From: Torymus aiolomorphi
Lineage: Eukaryota > Arthropoda > Insecta > Hymenoptera > Torymidae
NCBI GenBank assembly: GCA_036365515.1
Contig: CM070873.1
Coordinates: 174,452,104-174,516,103, forward strand
Length of the DNA stretch: 64,000 nucleotides
Direction of reading: 5' to 3'
Positions 10,691-21,114 of this stretch are shown piece by piece (position 1 is the first letter of the stretch; each line of letters begins with the position of its first letter). The notes under the pieces are model-generated. The model saw nothing but the letters and a program-made list of their open reading frames with translations. It was not told where the DNA came from and did no database searches. A program made the translations under genes and the position numbers.

Positions 10691-12000
10691 AATAGCTATC
10701 ATTATTTATCAAGCGCGTACGTCGTCGTTCGGCATCGGCGAGTAGAAATTGACACCGAGTACGTCACTACATACCACACTAATTGTCGCAGCCAGTGCCG
10801 GTAAAGCAAGAGCCTATGCGCCGACTAATTCCAAATCCGTATCCCGTTACAATGTCTATATAACAAAAATTGGAAAAATTTATTTTGGACTTTGGATATT
10901 GAAATGATGGAATATACTTAACATGGTTAATCAGTCCCAAAGTGGAAATATAAAATAAAGTTTTCTAATTAGTCACGACCGCTGCTCGGGAGAGCCTTAT
11001 AATTTCACCAGAGTGAAAATTGTCTGACTTCAAGAACTAACAATTTAATGCTTAAAAAGTATTTTCCACCAAAAATGAGTGCGTTTTAAGCGTTTTCTGT
11101 AATGTATGTATGTCTGTACGTCCGTATGTAATCAATTTTCTCGATTATCTCAACGAATTTTCGGTAGACCCAAACGAATTTTGGACCAGATACTCGTCTA
11201 ATTATATGTAACTTATGGTTCCCCACTGAGCCAAATCCATCGAAAATTACAAAAATGCCAGAGCAAATAAGAACGTTAAAAAATCGATTTTTAAGCTTAA
11301 TGTATAAAAATTTAAGTTGTAGTAAAAATCTGTCCGATGTATCTGCTAAAACTAATTAAAAGACATATTTTTCCTATTGAACATTTTTTGTTACGAGCAA
11401 TATTTTCCAAGACAACTGCGAAAAACGGCAAAAAAAGGTAAAAAATGGACGATTTTCGGCTATAACTTGACAGGATTTGATTTTACACAAAAATGTTAAG
11501 TGTAAAAGTTGTAGATAATATTGAAACAAAACTTTTTCCCACTTAAGATTTGTTTGTAAAATCAACTCCTGACGAGTTAGACTTATAAAAACTATTTTAA
11601 ACGCCAAAATATACATAAAATAGATAATTTTTGCTTATCGTACATAGAATTGATTTCCAATAGAACTCTGAAATACAAAGGATATAGATATCGTTTAAAT
11701 TCCAATAAAAAAACTAAAACAATAACTTACAAAAACTGTTACGTAAAAGCTGTCAAAACTTACAATTTCTTGTCATGATCTAGAGAACTTAGTATATAGT
11801 AAAATCAAAATTAGAAAAATGTTTAAAAATTGCGTTGTTAAAAATCTATAATTATGTTATCTTATTGTTTTGATAACAAATAGAAATTTCATATAAAATG
11901 ACACAGCCTAACCTGTTAATTATGTTCACAGAACCTAAGCGATTGAACTAAGAGAATCAAAATTGTCTAATATTATAAAAGTACATGTCAAATAGCCAAG
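10691..12000. other. No gene seen
   Basis: Non-coding. Contains a tgtatgtatgtctgtacgtc stretch near 11100, typical of dispersed insect repeats. The last part may be the 5' UTR of the non-LTR element that starts coding at 12001. Confidence 0.5.
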
Positions 12001-12700
12001 ATGGCGGACGAGGGTGTGCTGCTTAAGCAGACCCCTCCGCCAGAAATTTATTACAAATGTCATCCCGGGACGCCAGTGGAAGTTGTGATATGTGTAGTAT
12101 GTAACAATGTCTACCATAAAAGTGATTATAACAGGAAAAGAACACAAAACTACTTATCTTCCATAGAAATAATATGTGAAGAACATAATATAGATGACAT
12201 AACCTCTAAAGACCCACGTGTTGCAGTAGTGCTACTACGGAGGGAACTAGAAAATCTGAGAAACTAAAATGATCTGATAATGACAAGGAACGAAATACTA
12301 ATAAAAACTAATGCGCAGACAGAACAAAAATTAAAACGAGCTGAAGAAGAATTGCTACTAATAAAAGCTAAGGAAATCAAAGGAAATCAAGAATTGACAA
12401 GTTTTCCTGAGGAAGAAAAAAATATATTAAAACAAATAAGTACAGAAGTACATAACAATAATCTCATGCTAAACCAAATTTTAGACAAAGAAAACTATAC
12501 CAAAAACAAAAAAACATTTGCATAAGTGATAGTAAGTGATAAGCAATTAGAAAAGAAGATACAAAAACTAATAGTGAAAAGAATACAGAATGATAATAAA
12601 GGAACAAATGTGCCAGATATAAAACCATATATAGCTCACTATATAAATAAAAATTCATCTATACAAGCATAAAGTATAAAAATCAAGAACAAAGATGAAG
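12001..12700 (+). pseudogene. Non-LTR ORF1, N-terminal half (PHD-like zinc module, coiled coil)
   Basis: ATG at 12001. Residues 19-60 hold KCHPGTPVEVVICVVCNNVY, then HKSDYNRK and later ICEEH. This gives a Cys..CxxC..H..CxxH spacing reminiscent of a PHD/FYVE-like zinc finger. An in-frame TAA at 12265-12267 interrupts it, and the same frame goes on from 12280 with a Lys/Glu-rich coiled-coil segment to a second in-frame TAA at 12523-12525. More stops follow, then a frameshift before 12807. A related module is encoded on the minus strand at 31784. ORF1 proteins of LINEs bind the element RNA; the role of the zinc module is unknown. Confidence 0.65.
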
Positions 12701-12806
12701 CAATAATAAGCTTTATAAATGACGAGAGTTTGAAACTGAGAATATACTAAAACAAAAGTATTCTGCCTACTACAAAATAACAAGAGAATCTATTAAAAAT
12801 CCCAAG

Positions 12807-13583
12807 ATGAAAATAACAGGTTTCGACAATTTTGAAGACATGGAGATTAAAGAAATAGAGCAAGATATTAACAAAAGGAACTTCAAACACCTAAACAGCA
12901 AATGCAAAGTGTTACATATATTTGAAAACATTAAAACAAAAATTAACACTATATTAATTGAAACACCAGCGGAAGTATATAATCAAATTGTGAGTAATAA
13001 ATATAGAGTTCATATTGGTTATCAAAATTGCAGAGCATTCGATGACTTGAATCTAACCCCGTGTTTTAACTGTGGTCGATTTGGTCATAGTGGTAAAAAG
13101 TGTAAGAATACGAAAATCTGCCTACGTTGTGCTGGAAAACATAACACGATCAACTGTACTACCCCAAACGAACACAATTGTGTTAATTGTATGTACAGTA
13201 ATCATCAATATAAAACAAATTATAATACTAAACACGTGGTAAATGATACCGAAAAATGCGTGGTTATGTTTCACAAGACAAAGAAGTTAATTGCTGAAAC
13301 AGATTATCCAGTGAGACCGCACATTCCAAAATATGTAGGTAAAGTAAATTTTCAATCACAGTTACAAAACACTGATACAGCTACCGGTAAATCACCGGTT
13401 GTAACGACACCAAGAAGACAAAGTAGAATTTTTATCAGTCCGGTAACATCAGCTGGTAATTTATCGGCCACAACCTCACCAATAAATTTAAACAGAACCA
13501 TATCACAAATTTATTACCCAACAGACTCAGCAACTTCTGAACTTCTGAATTTTGAACATGGATCAACAACAACTAAATTTTGA
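12807..13583 (+). CDS. Non-LTR ORF1, C-terminal half with CCHC zinc knuckles
   Basis: A 258-codon open frame. It starts with an RRM-like/Pre-C2HC-like segment (MKITGFDNFEDMEIKEIEQD), followed by three Cys/His knuckles: CFNCGRFGHSGKKC, CLRCAGKHNTINC and CVNC..H..H. A Ser/Thr/Pro-rich tail follows. This is a Gag-like RNA-binding ORF1 region. It overlaps the ATG of ORF2 (13558) by 26 bp in another frame, a usual LINE arrangement. The frame differs from the upstream ORF1 half, so the complete ORF1 is broken. Confidence 0.8.
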   Translation: MKITGFDNFEDMEIKEIEQDINKRNFKHLNSKCKVLHIFENIKTKINTILIETPAEVYNQIVSNKYRVHIGYQNCRAFDDLNLTPCFNCGRFGHSGKKCKNTKICLRCAGKHNTINCTTPNEHNCVNCMYSNHQYKTNYNTKHVVNDTEKCVVMFHKTKKLIAETDYPVRPHIPKYVGKVNFQSQLQNTDTATGKSPVVTTPRRQSRIFISPVTSAGNLSATTSPINLNRTISQIYYPTDSATSELLNFEHGSTTTKF

Positions 13584-16386
13584 AGTTATTTCACAAAACG
13601 AACAAGCTTTTGGTAATGTACAAATACTCAATAAAAGTATCGATAAAGGTAAAAATTTGATTTTATTTGTAAATATTAGAAGTATAAAACATAACTTTGA
13701 AAAACTTGAAACTTTTATTGAATGTTTAGCCGTAAGACCAAGTTTCATTATATGTACTGAATCTTGGAATGTGCAATATACTCCATTGTACAACATATCA
13801 GGTTACAAAAGTTACTATAGTGAGAGTAAAATGAATAAAGCAGATGGAGTTATGATGTATATAAAGGATGAACTATCTGAACACACAGAAATTATAGTGG
13901 TCGACAACATACGTATCTTAAGCTCGGTTATAAAACTAATTGGCACCGAAACCGTAAGAATCTCAGCAATCTATAGATCACACAATATAAAAAAGTATGA
14001 ATTTGTTCATAGCCTGAAAAAATTCCTAAGAGACCAATTAAATACTAAGAACCATTGTATAATCGGGGATTTTAACATTGATATATTAGACGAAAATTTT
14101 AGTAAGACTGACTCAACAGATAACCTTATAACACAAGAATTTTTAAATGATCTCTTGGAACATAAATTTACGCCATGCTTTACTGGAATAACAAGGCCTT
14201 CATCAAAAACTAAAAATATAAATATTAATTCATTTAAAATAACGAATCCATTTAATGATCACTACCCATTATTTATAACTATAGATAAATTAGAAATAAA
14301 TCAGCCGAACAAATTCAATATGAAATCAATTAATTACAACAAGTTAAAACATGTTGCAAATAATTCAAACTGGTACTCAATATTGTCTATGCAGGATCCT
14401 AATCTTGCAGTTAACGCATTAATTGACATGATAAATAATTGTATTGATGCGTCCACTACCAAAAAACAATTTAAAAATAAACTTCCGAGAAAAAATTGGA
14501 TTACTAGTGCTATTATAGTCTCGTGTACTACTAAAGAGACACTGTATATCTTATGAAAAAACAATCCCACTTCTGAAGCCCTAAAAAAAGAGTATACAAA
14601 TTACACTAAGATATTGAACAAAGTTATTAAAGAAGCAAAATTTAAATATGAAAAGGAAATGGTAAAACGAAATAGCGAAAACTCTAGGGAATTATGGAAC
14701 ATAATTAAAACTAAATTAGGGAGAAATAGTGTGCATGATAATCCAATAAAATATATATATGAAAACAATCAAAAAATCGAAAATAAAACTGATATAGCAA
14801 ATGCTATGAACACCTATTTTTGCAAAATAGGACAAAATTTGAGTGCTCAATTTGCTAATATAAATAATAATAACCTGAAACTTCCAGATAGGAATCCTGA
14901 ATCCATTTTCTTTCGTCCGACAGATTTTGCTGAGATATACAAAATAATCAATACATTGAAAAATAAATCTGGAGGTGTAGACAATGTTAACGTTAAATCA
15001 TTGAAAATTCTCTCTGAATATATATGTGTGCCCTTAGAATATATCTTCAATTTATGTATTGTGAAATCTATCTGGCCTGACGCGCTCAAAAATGCTGAGG
15101 TAGTCCCTATTTACAAGGCTGGTGAAAAATCTAATATCAGTAATTACAGACCAATCTCTTTAATATCGAACATTGCAAAAATTTTTGAAAAAATAATTTA
15201 TAATAGATTATACCACTTTTTTGAAAAACATAACATACTATCAGAAAAACAATACGGTTTCGTTAAAAATAGGGGAACTACTGACGCATTAAATTATATA
15301 TCAAATATCATATACGAAAACTTAGATAAAAGTAAACCAATAATTGTTGCTTTTCTAGACTTAGCCAAAGCATTTGACACTGTTAATCATAGAGTTCTTT
15401 TAGATAAGCTTGAACGATACGGAGTAAGGGGTAGTGCCTTAAAACTGATGACTAGCTGTCTCACAGATAGGCGGCAAAGAGTAAAAATTCAAGACTGTAA
15501 AAGTGAATATAAAGAATTTACTACGGGTGTTCCCCAAGGAACTATATTAGGACCATTACTTTTTATACTTTATGTCAATGACTTACTAGGAAGTATGCAA
15601 AATGACACAATCATGTCCGATGCTGATGACACGGTTATCATATCAAGTGACAACATGTGGTCCTCAGCTCAGGAAAAAATGTGTGCTTACCTTAATCATG
15701 TGGCCAAATTGCTTGCACAAAATAAACTGTCGCTAAATATAGATAAAACGGTCTATATGACTCTCGGAAGCTACTGTGATAGTGTACCTGGCACACTAAA
15801 CATCAAAATAGGAACGCAATTAATAAAAAGAGTTGAAAGTCATAAATACTTAGGGCTGTATTTCGACTACAATATGAAATGGGATAAGCATATAAGATAT
15901 ATCATTAAAAAAACCAAATACCTAATTTTTGTCTTTGCCAAGATAAAAAATATGATCGATACAAAAACATTAATGATAATATATTATGCTTTCTTTCATA
16001 GTCTAATCAATTATGGGGTAATTGCCTGGGGTGATGCGTACGATAATAATATGAAACTAATACAATCAACACAAAACAAAATATTGAAAATCATAAATAA
16101 AAATAAATTCTCTCAAACTAATCCACCTCTTGAAATAAAAAAATTATTCCAGTTAGAGTCAATATCCTTACATTATTCTACATTAAGAAATAAATATATA
16201 AACAGTGCGAGCAAGACCAGAAACAAAACAATTCAATTACCTAAATGTGATAAAAGAATTAGTGATAAAAATAGCTACAATGAAGCTATAAGGGTCTTTA
16301 ATGGGCTATCTAAGGATCTCATGAATTTAAGTAGACAATTAATGAAGAAAAAATTAAAAATGTTTATAGTAAAAGATGCAATATAA
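13558..16386 (+). pseudogene. Non-LTR ORF2: APE endonuclease and reverse transcriptase
   Basis: One frame from ATG 13558 to TAA 16386 with a single in-frame TGA at 14554-14556. The endonuclease shows NIRSI, TESW, AIYRSH, GDFNID (14065-14079) and NDHYPLF (14254 onward). The usual DHIF-containing strand between TRPSS and the last motif is missing, so a small in-frame deletion is likely. The RT region shows VVPIYKAGEKSNISNYRPIS, KQYGFVKNRGTTDAL, AFLDLAKAFDTVNH, TGVPQGTILGPLLF and a catalytic box that reads SDADDT instead of the usual YADDT (Asp codon at 15619). The C-terminus has the normal thumb-like tail. The stop, deletion and box change make activity unlikely. Confidence 0.85.
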
Positions 16387-16585
16387 TTTCAAAATAATAA
16401 TTAAATCTTAACCAATATATCTAACAAATTATTTAACTGTTATTTATGTACTACAATGGATTTTATCGATGTTAACAAACACTACGCACATACCATTATA
16501 TAGTTTTTAAGAATTTTGTAGTTTGTAATATTTTTTTTTAGTTTGTAAGTTTTCTATGTACCAGATCTACACACAGGCAATAATA

Positions 16586-17879
16586 CGAGGGTCATTTGAC
16601 AAGTACCTAGCCTGACCGCCAGATGGTGCCACTATCGCACCAGAAATACACTACAGTGCAGTATCTTCCTGTAAACGGTTACAGACGAAATTTCAGGCGG
16701 ATCGGAGTTGTAGTTTATTTTTGAGAGCTTGTGAAAGCAAATGTGTCCGTTGATTTTTGAAAAAATGGAGAAAGAACAATATCGGTCGGTGATTCGATTC
16801 TTGTTTTTGGAAGGGAAATCGCGCAGTGAAATTAAAGAACGCTTGGATGCAATGTATGGGGATGCTTCTCCTTCCATGGCGACCATTAAATTTTGGTATA
16901 ACGAGTTTCAACGTGGTCGTACGTCGGTTTTTGATGATCCACGCCCAGGTGCTCCGAAAACAGCCACTACGGAGGAGAACGTGACAAAAATACACGATAT
17001 CGTTTTGTCAGACCGCCGATTAAAGGTGCACGAGATAGCTGCGATAGTAGGCATCTCAGAAGAACGCGTGTGGCATATTCTACATGAGATTTTAGGCATG
17101 AGGAAGCTGTCAGCAAGGTGGGTGCCGCGTTTGCTGACTGCAGACAACAAGCGCATCCGTGTGACCAGTTCAGAGCAGTGTTTGAAGCTGTTTAATCGCA
17201 ATCCAAAAGAGTTTTTGCGTCGTTACGTGACCGTCGACGAAACATGGATTCACTACTACACTCCAGAGATCAAGGAGCAGTCAAAACAGTGGACCTTACC
17301 CGGTGAACCTGCTCCAAAGAAGGCGAAGACGGTCCCGTCGGCCGGAAAGGTGATGGCCACTGTTTTCTGGGATTCTCAAGGTGTGATTTTTATTGACTAT
17401 CTGGAGAAGGGCAAAACGGTCACAGGACAGTACTACGCCGAAATATTGAGCCGATTTGACGCCGTGTTAGAAGAAAAACGGCCCCATTTGTCTAAAAAGA
17501 AAGTGCTTTTCCACCACGATAATGCACCGGCTCACACTTCTGCACTCGCCACGGCTAAATTGGTCGAATTACGCTACGAACTGCTGCCCCATCCACCGTA
17601 TTCTCCAGATTTGGCTCCGTGCGACTTTTTTTTGTTTCCGAACCTAAAAAATTCGCTTGCCGGGAAGAGATTCCACTCCAATAACGAAATAATCGCCGCC
17701 ACGGAGGCCTATTTTGCAAACCAAGAGAAAACATTTTTTTCAACGGGGTTAAAAAAATTGGAACACCGCTGGACCAAGTGTATTCAACTAAAAGGAGACT
17801 ACATTGAAAAATAAATTTTATTTTTTGTAAAATTTTGGTGTTTTCATTTGTAGGCTAGGTACTTATCAAATGACCCTCG
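16586..17879 (+). mobile_element. Complete mariner-family transposon
   Basis: The inverted ends CGAGGGTCATTTGACAAGTA and TACTTATCAAATGACCCTCG lie between TA dinucleotides at 16584-16585 and 17880-17881. Total length 1,294 bp, normal for mariner. It sits in the 3' UTR of the non-LTR element, so it inserted later. The transposase ORF is complete (see separate entry). Confidence 0.95.
16765..17814 (+). CDS. Mariner transposase, intact
   Basis: Cut-and-paste transposase of the mariner family. The frame is open from an ATG at 16741 (357 codons); the second ATG at 16765 gives 349 residues and matches the usual mariner start (MEKEQYRSVIRFLFLEG), so I prefer it. The N-terminal two helix-turn-helix DNA-binding part includes EIAAIVGISEERVWHILHE. 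The linker motif WVPRLLT follows. Catalytic Asp residues (numbered from 16741) are D166 in VTVDETW, D260 in HHDNAPAH and D295 in SPDLAPCDFFLFP. There are 34 residues between the last two, the DD34D signature. No stop or frameshift and both TIRs are present, so the copy could be active or a recent relic. Expression evidence is lacking. Confidence 0.95.
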   Translation: MEKEQYRSVIRFLFLEGKSRSEIKERLDAMYGDASPSMATIKFWYNEFQRGRTSVFDDPRPGAPKTATTEENVTKIHDIVLSDRRLKVHEIAAIVGISEERVWHILHEILGMRKLSARWVPRLLTADNKRIRVTSSEQCLKLFNRNPKEFLRRYVTVDETWIHYYTPEIKEQSKQWTLPGEPAPKKAKTVPSAGKVMATVFWDSQGVIFIDYLEKGKTVTGQYYAEILSRFDAVLEEKRPHLSKKKVLFHHDNAPAHTSALATAKLVELRYELLPHPPYSPDLAPCDFFLFPNLKNSLAGKRFHSNNEIIAATEAYFANQEKTFFSTGLKKLEHRWTKCIQLKGDYIEK

Positions 17880-17975
17880 TATTTGCCTCAGTAGGATTTA
17901 CTTACTTATGTATATTTCGTATATAATAATGTAATGTAAATATTTTCTGGATATAAATAAATAAATAAATAAATG

Positions 17976-18509
17976 TTAAAGTAATATCATATTACACAAA
18001 AAAAACTCTAGCGTAATGTATGTGTTATAGATTTTGTAGTATAGTAAAGTTCAATATGTATAAAGAATTAAAATGAAAACTATTAAATAGGCAAGACTCA
18101 CTTATATATACAATAGATACCTTGAAATGAGTTCTTATACCCAGACTAAACTTAGAAATTAACTAGATGAGTTAATATAACCAGCGACAACTGCTTACGC
18201 GTATCGCATCTAACCACACACACAGCACTTTTATGATATCCCCCAGTTCCTAATTATCTATCCGCTCACATTCTAAAGCACTAACACTTGAATATCGTTG
18301 TAGAGCTGGGGAAGCCGCAAAATGAGGCTGGATGGCCCAGGGCGAGCACTACTCCATGGATGCCAGTCTGCTCAGAATTATCTAATAGCCATCTCAGAAG
18401 AAAATACTATAGAGACCAACATGCGTGTCTCAATCTCAAGGAATGCCTCACCGTAGGAATGAACAAAACAGATGAATAGATCAGTCACTGATCTAGGAGA
18501 CAAGCGAGG
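17976..18509. other. No gene seen
   Basis: Mixed-composition DNA after the LINE tail. Open frames are short and unlike known proteins. Confidence 0.5.
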
Positions 18510-19060
18510 AGAGTTGAGCATTAGAAACCACATATGACTAATGAATATGTGAAACAAAAATCATTACCATATAAAAGAAAATACTGTAGCAATGGTTGTT
18601 GTTCACTATTCTCGCTGCACCAGCTACCTCTAACTATTAGAGGGGAAAGACTGGTGGAACCTTCACTTGTTTCATTGCTGAAAACACCTCCATCCTGAGA
18701 GTCACTGAAGGCACCAGCAGCAGATTAACTGTACACAGAGCCACTAGTATAAGAGTCAAACAGACACATGGAAAGTTGAGTATCTGAAAACCACGTATGA
18801 CTAATAAATAAATGAGCCAAGCAACATCACCATACTCAAGAAACATTCTGCAGCAGTGCCCATCGTTTACTCTACTCTAGTCGCCAGATACCTGCAACAA
18901 TAGAAAGTACCATCAGCTTACCTATCAGAGAGGTTAGGAACGAGAAAGGGCTTACGAAATTTGCTCTCGCCGTCGACACGCTACCTTCCTGTCTCTGAGG
19001 AATATCATCATCAACCGCAGTATACACGATGAAAGGGGCGACATTCCCCAGGGCGGTGTA
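18510..19060. repeat. Diverged direct duplication, about 261-bp period
   Basis: The two units align from gagagttgagcattagaaac (18510) and gaaagttgagtatctgaaaa (18771). Both go on to tatgactaat, aagaaa.attctg.agca and a cagctacct/cagatacct block. Divergence is considerable. No coding potential recognised. Confidence 0.7.
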
Positions 19061-19212
19061 TTGCAGCAACCACCGTCATCACTGGGAACGCCGGGAGCCA
19101 GACGATGCGATTGTTGACATCACACCATAGACATACGCGTGCGCACGCCGCCGTAGGGCCGCAGTCAACATAGACTCACTAGGGCTAGTAGCAGAAAGCG
19201 CGCGCGTGATTC

Positions 19213-19215
<3 letters not shown>

Positions 19216-19287
<72 letters not shown>
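19216..19287. repeat. (AT)n microsatellite
   Basis: About 36 uninterrupted AT dinucleotides. The ORFs predicted here on both strands are translations of the repeat. Confidence 0.97.
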
Positions 19288-19288
<1 letters not shown>

Positions 19289-20100
19289 TATCTTATATAC
19301 AGGGAGCGTTCACGGTCACGTGGGTCGCATGCGTTTTTCCGCTGGTGTGAACGCACTATGCGCAGCCTATAGCCGAGATGGCCGTTACGGCTGATTTACT
19401 CTGCACGCACGCAGCACCAAGCTAGATTACCATTGACGAATGCACCAGTGTTAAGTTTTCTCTTTTTGTTTTTCTCCTATTCGCGGTATTAGTGTATGTG
19501 TGCATGTGTGTATATGTATAAGTTATACGAACATCAGTGAGCGATTAGTCTACAGTTTTCGTTAAACTGTGTAAAATTTAACTCTATATTTTTGTATTAA
19601 TCGGGAGTAATGAAACGGTATTTTTCGTTATGTTATTCAAAAGCATTTTACTTAACACAAAAATTTCAAATACATAAGTTGTTGATAAAATTGAAATAAA
19701 ACTTTTTTTCTATTCAACATTTGCATAAATAAAAATCAAAACTATTATTATAATTCAAATAGAAATAATGAAAACAGTGTTTTTAATTTTAAATATAATT
19801 GCAATCATAGTACTTATATATTTAATATTCCTATGTGTACTTTAATCATATTAATAATAATTAATTAATTTATATGAATCTTAGACTATTTGAAAAGTTT
19901 TCTGTATATATCTATATTTGTAGAATTATAAGGCAAATTTTCTACAAAAAATAATAAATACGTAATATTAAATGCATAATCTCTATTTAAATTTTACTGC
20001 AGAGATGTATTTATGTGTATTCTAATGATATTAACCATGAAAATAAGTATTACAATTAATGCAATAATAAAGTTATAAAGTTTTTCTGAGCATTGCGGTC
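19288..20100. other. No gene seen
   Basis: AT-rich, stops in all frames. The last bases lead into the LINE 5' UTR described next. Confidence 0.5.
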
Positions 20101-20807
20101 GTCCCTATTATGAAAAAACGAAGTTTTTACATAGGGAGGGGGCGGACGACGAGCGAAGTGATGAGCAGGTGTGTGTGATGGCGGGTCCGGGTGGGGGGGG
20201 GGTAGGCGTGTCGAGCACAGCGAGACACGCAGGAGGGCTCGGCCCCTCTAGTTTAAAAATTTTAAAGTATTTCTGTGAGTAATAACGGCCACCATGCCGA
20301 CAACAGAAACAGCTTTCACAACTTCACCCGCTAAACCACAGATAACTGATTTAACAGAAAAAGAGGTAAACCATATTAATAGTCAAGATTGGAAAATAGC
20401 AAGAGGTAAAAGAGGCAGAAGTAGTCCGGACGAACAAAACTTCACAAAGAAACGTCAAACGTACATACCGGACTAAGTACTGGCTAAACAAACCGATCGA
20501 CACTCAAAATGCATTTACAATTTTTCAACAAACTCTAGACGATTCAAACAATCAAAATCCAAACACAAACAATAAGGTAAATCCACTAAAATCTCCTCCA
20601 ATATATGTCAGTGGTATGGAAGACATACGTCCACTGAAAGGACTGCTAAATAAAATAGCTGAAAACAACTACACTCTCAAGTTACTCTCAAATAATGAAG
20701 TTAAGATCCAGCCTAATACGTCAGAAAAATACCTAATACCAATAATAGATGAATTTAAAAAAAAAAGAAGAAATGATGTTCTCCATTACGTTTTAATGCT
20801 AAAATAA
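20101..20807 (+). pseudogene. 5' end and ORF1 start of a second non-LTR retrotransposon
   Basis: A GC-rich leader (ggtcgtccctattatgaaaa, later ggcgtgtcgagcacagcgag) precedes ATG 20294. The protein begins MPTTETAFTTSPAKPQITD with the Lys/Arg-rich RGKRGRSSPDE. After a frame change near 20476 it continues with PPIYVSGMEDIRPLKGLL and NNEVKIQPNTSEKYL, characteristic of Jockey-type ORF1 just before the Pre-C2HC domain. The frame degenerates at about 20780 and no zinc knuckles or ORF2 follow. Unlike normal dead LINE copies, which lose the 5' end, this one keeps the 5' end and lacks the 3' part. Deletion or rearrangement is more likely than truncated reverse transcription. Confidence 0.7.
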
Positions 20808-21110
20808 TATAATAATGTTAGTGTACTTTATCATTACTGCTGAACTACATAATATCTTTGTACCTAATTCTTGTTTTTTTCTGAATAGCTGTTATGCAAT
20901 CATATGTCATTTTATACTACCATGCCAAATATCAAAGCTCTAGTGGAAATCGATTAAACATTTTTTCCTTTTCATGTATTCAGTGGTACGCACACTGAAG
21001 TTGTGGCTTTTTAAAATTACTCTGCCCTTTTTCTTGCAACGTATAAGTAGTCGCTATAGCTATAATATTTGAAACAGCATGTCATATTATGGTATAATTG
21101 TATAACGTCT
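20808..21110. other. No gene seen
   Basis: AT-rich spacer between the LINE fragment and the next transposon. Nothing recognised. Confidence 0.5.
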
Positions 21111-21114
21111 ATAT

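Larger units (their letters stand above)
12001..17975 (+). mobile_element. Non-LTR retrotransposon (ORF1 plus endonuclease-RT ORF2), near full length
   Basis: In order: ORF1 with a PHD-like N-terminus and zinc knuckles, ORF2 with an APE-type endonuclease and reverse transcriptase, a 3' UTR (16387-17960) split by a mariner, and a short (aaat)n tail ending near 17975. The layout is that of Jockey/CR1-group LINEs. The exact clade is not determined. The 5' border is unknown. Several stops, a frameshift and an altered RT box suggest this copy is dead. Confidence 0.85.

Noticed and set aside
19165..19394. ORFs with poly Tyr-Ile
   Set aside because: They are translations of the (AT)n microsatellite.
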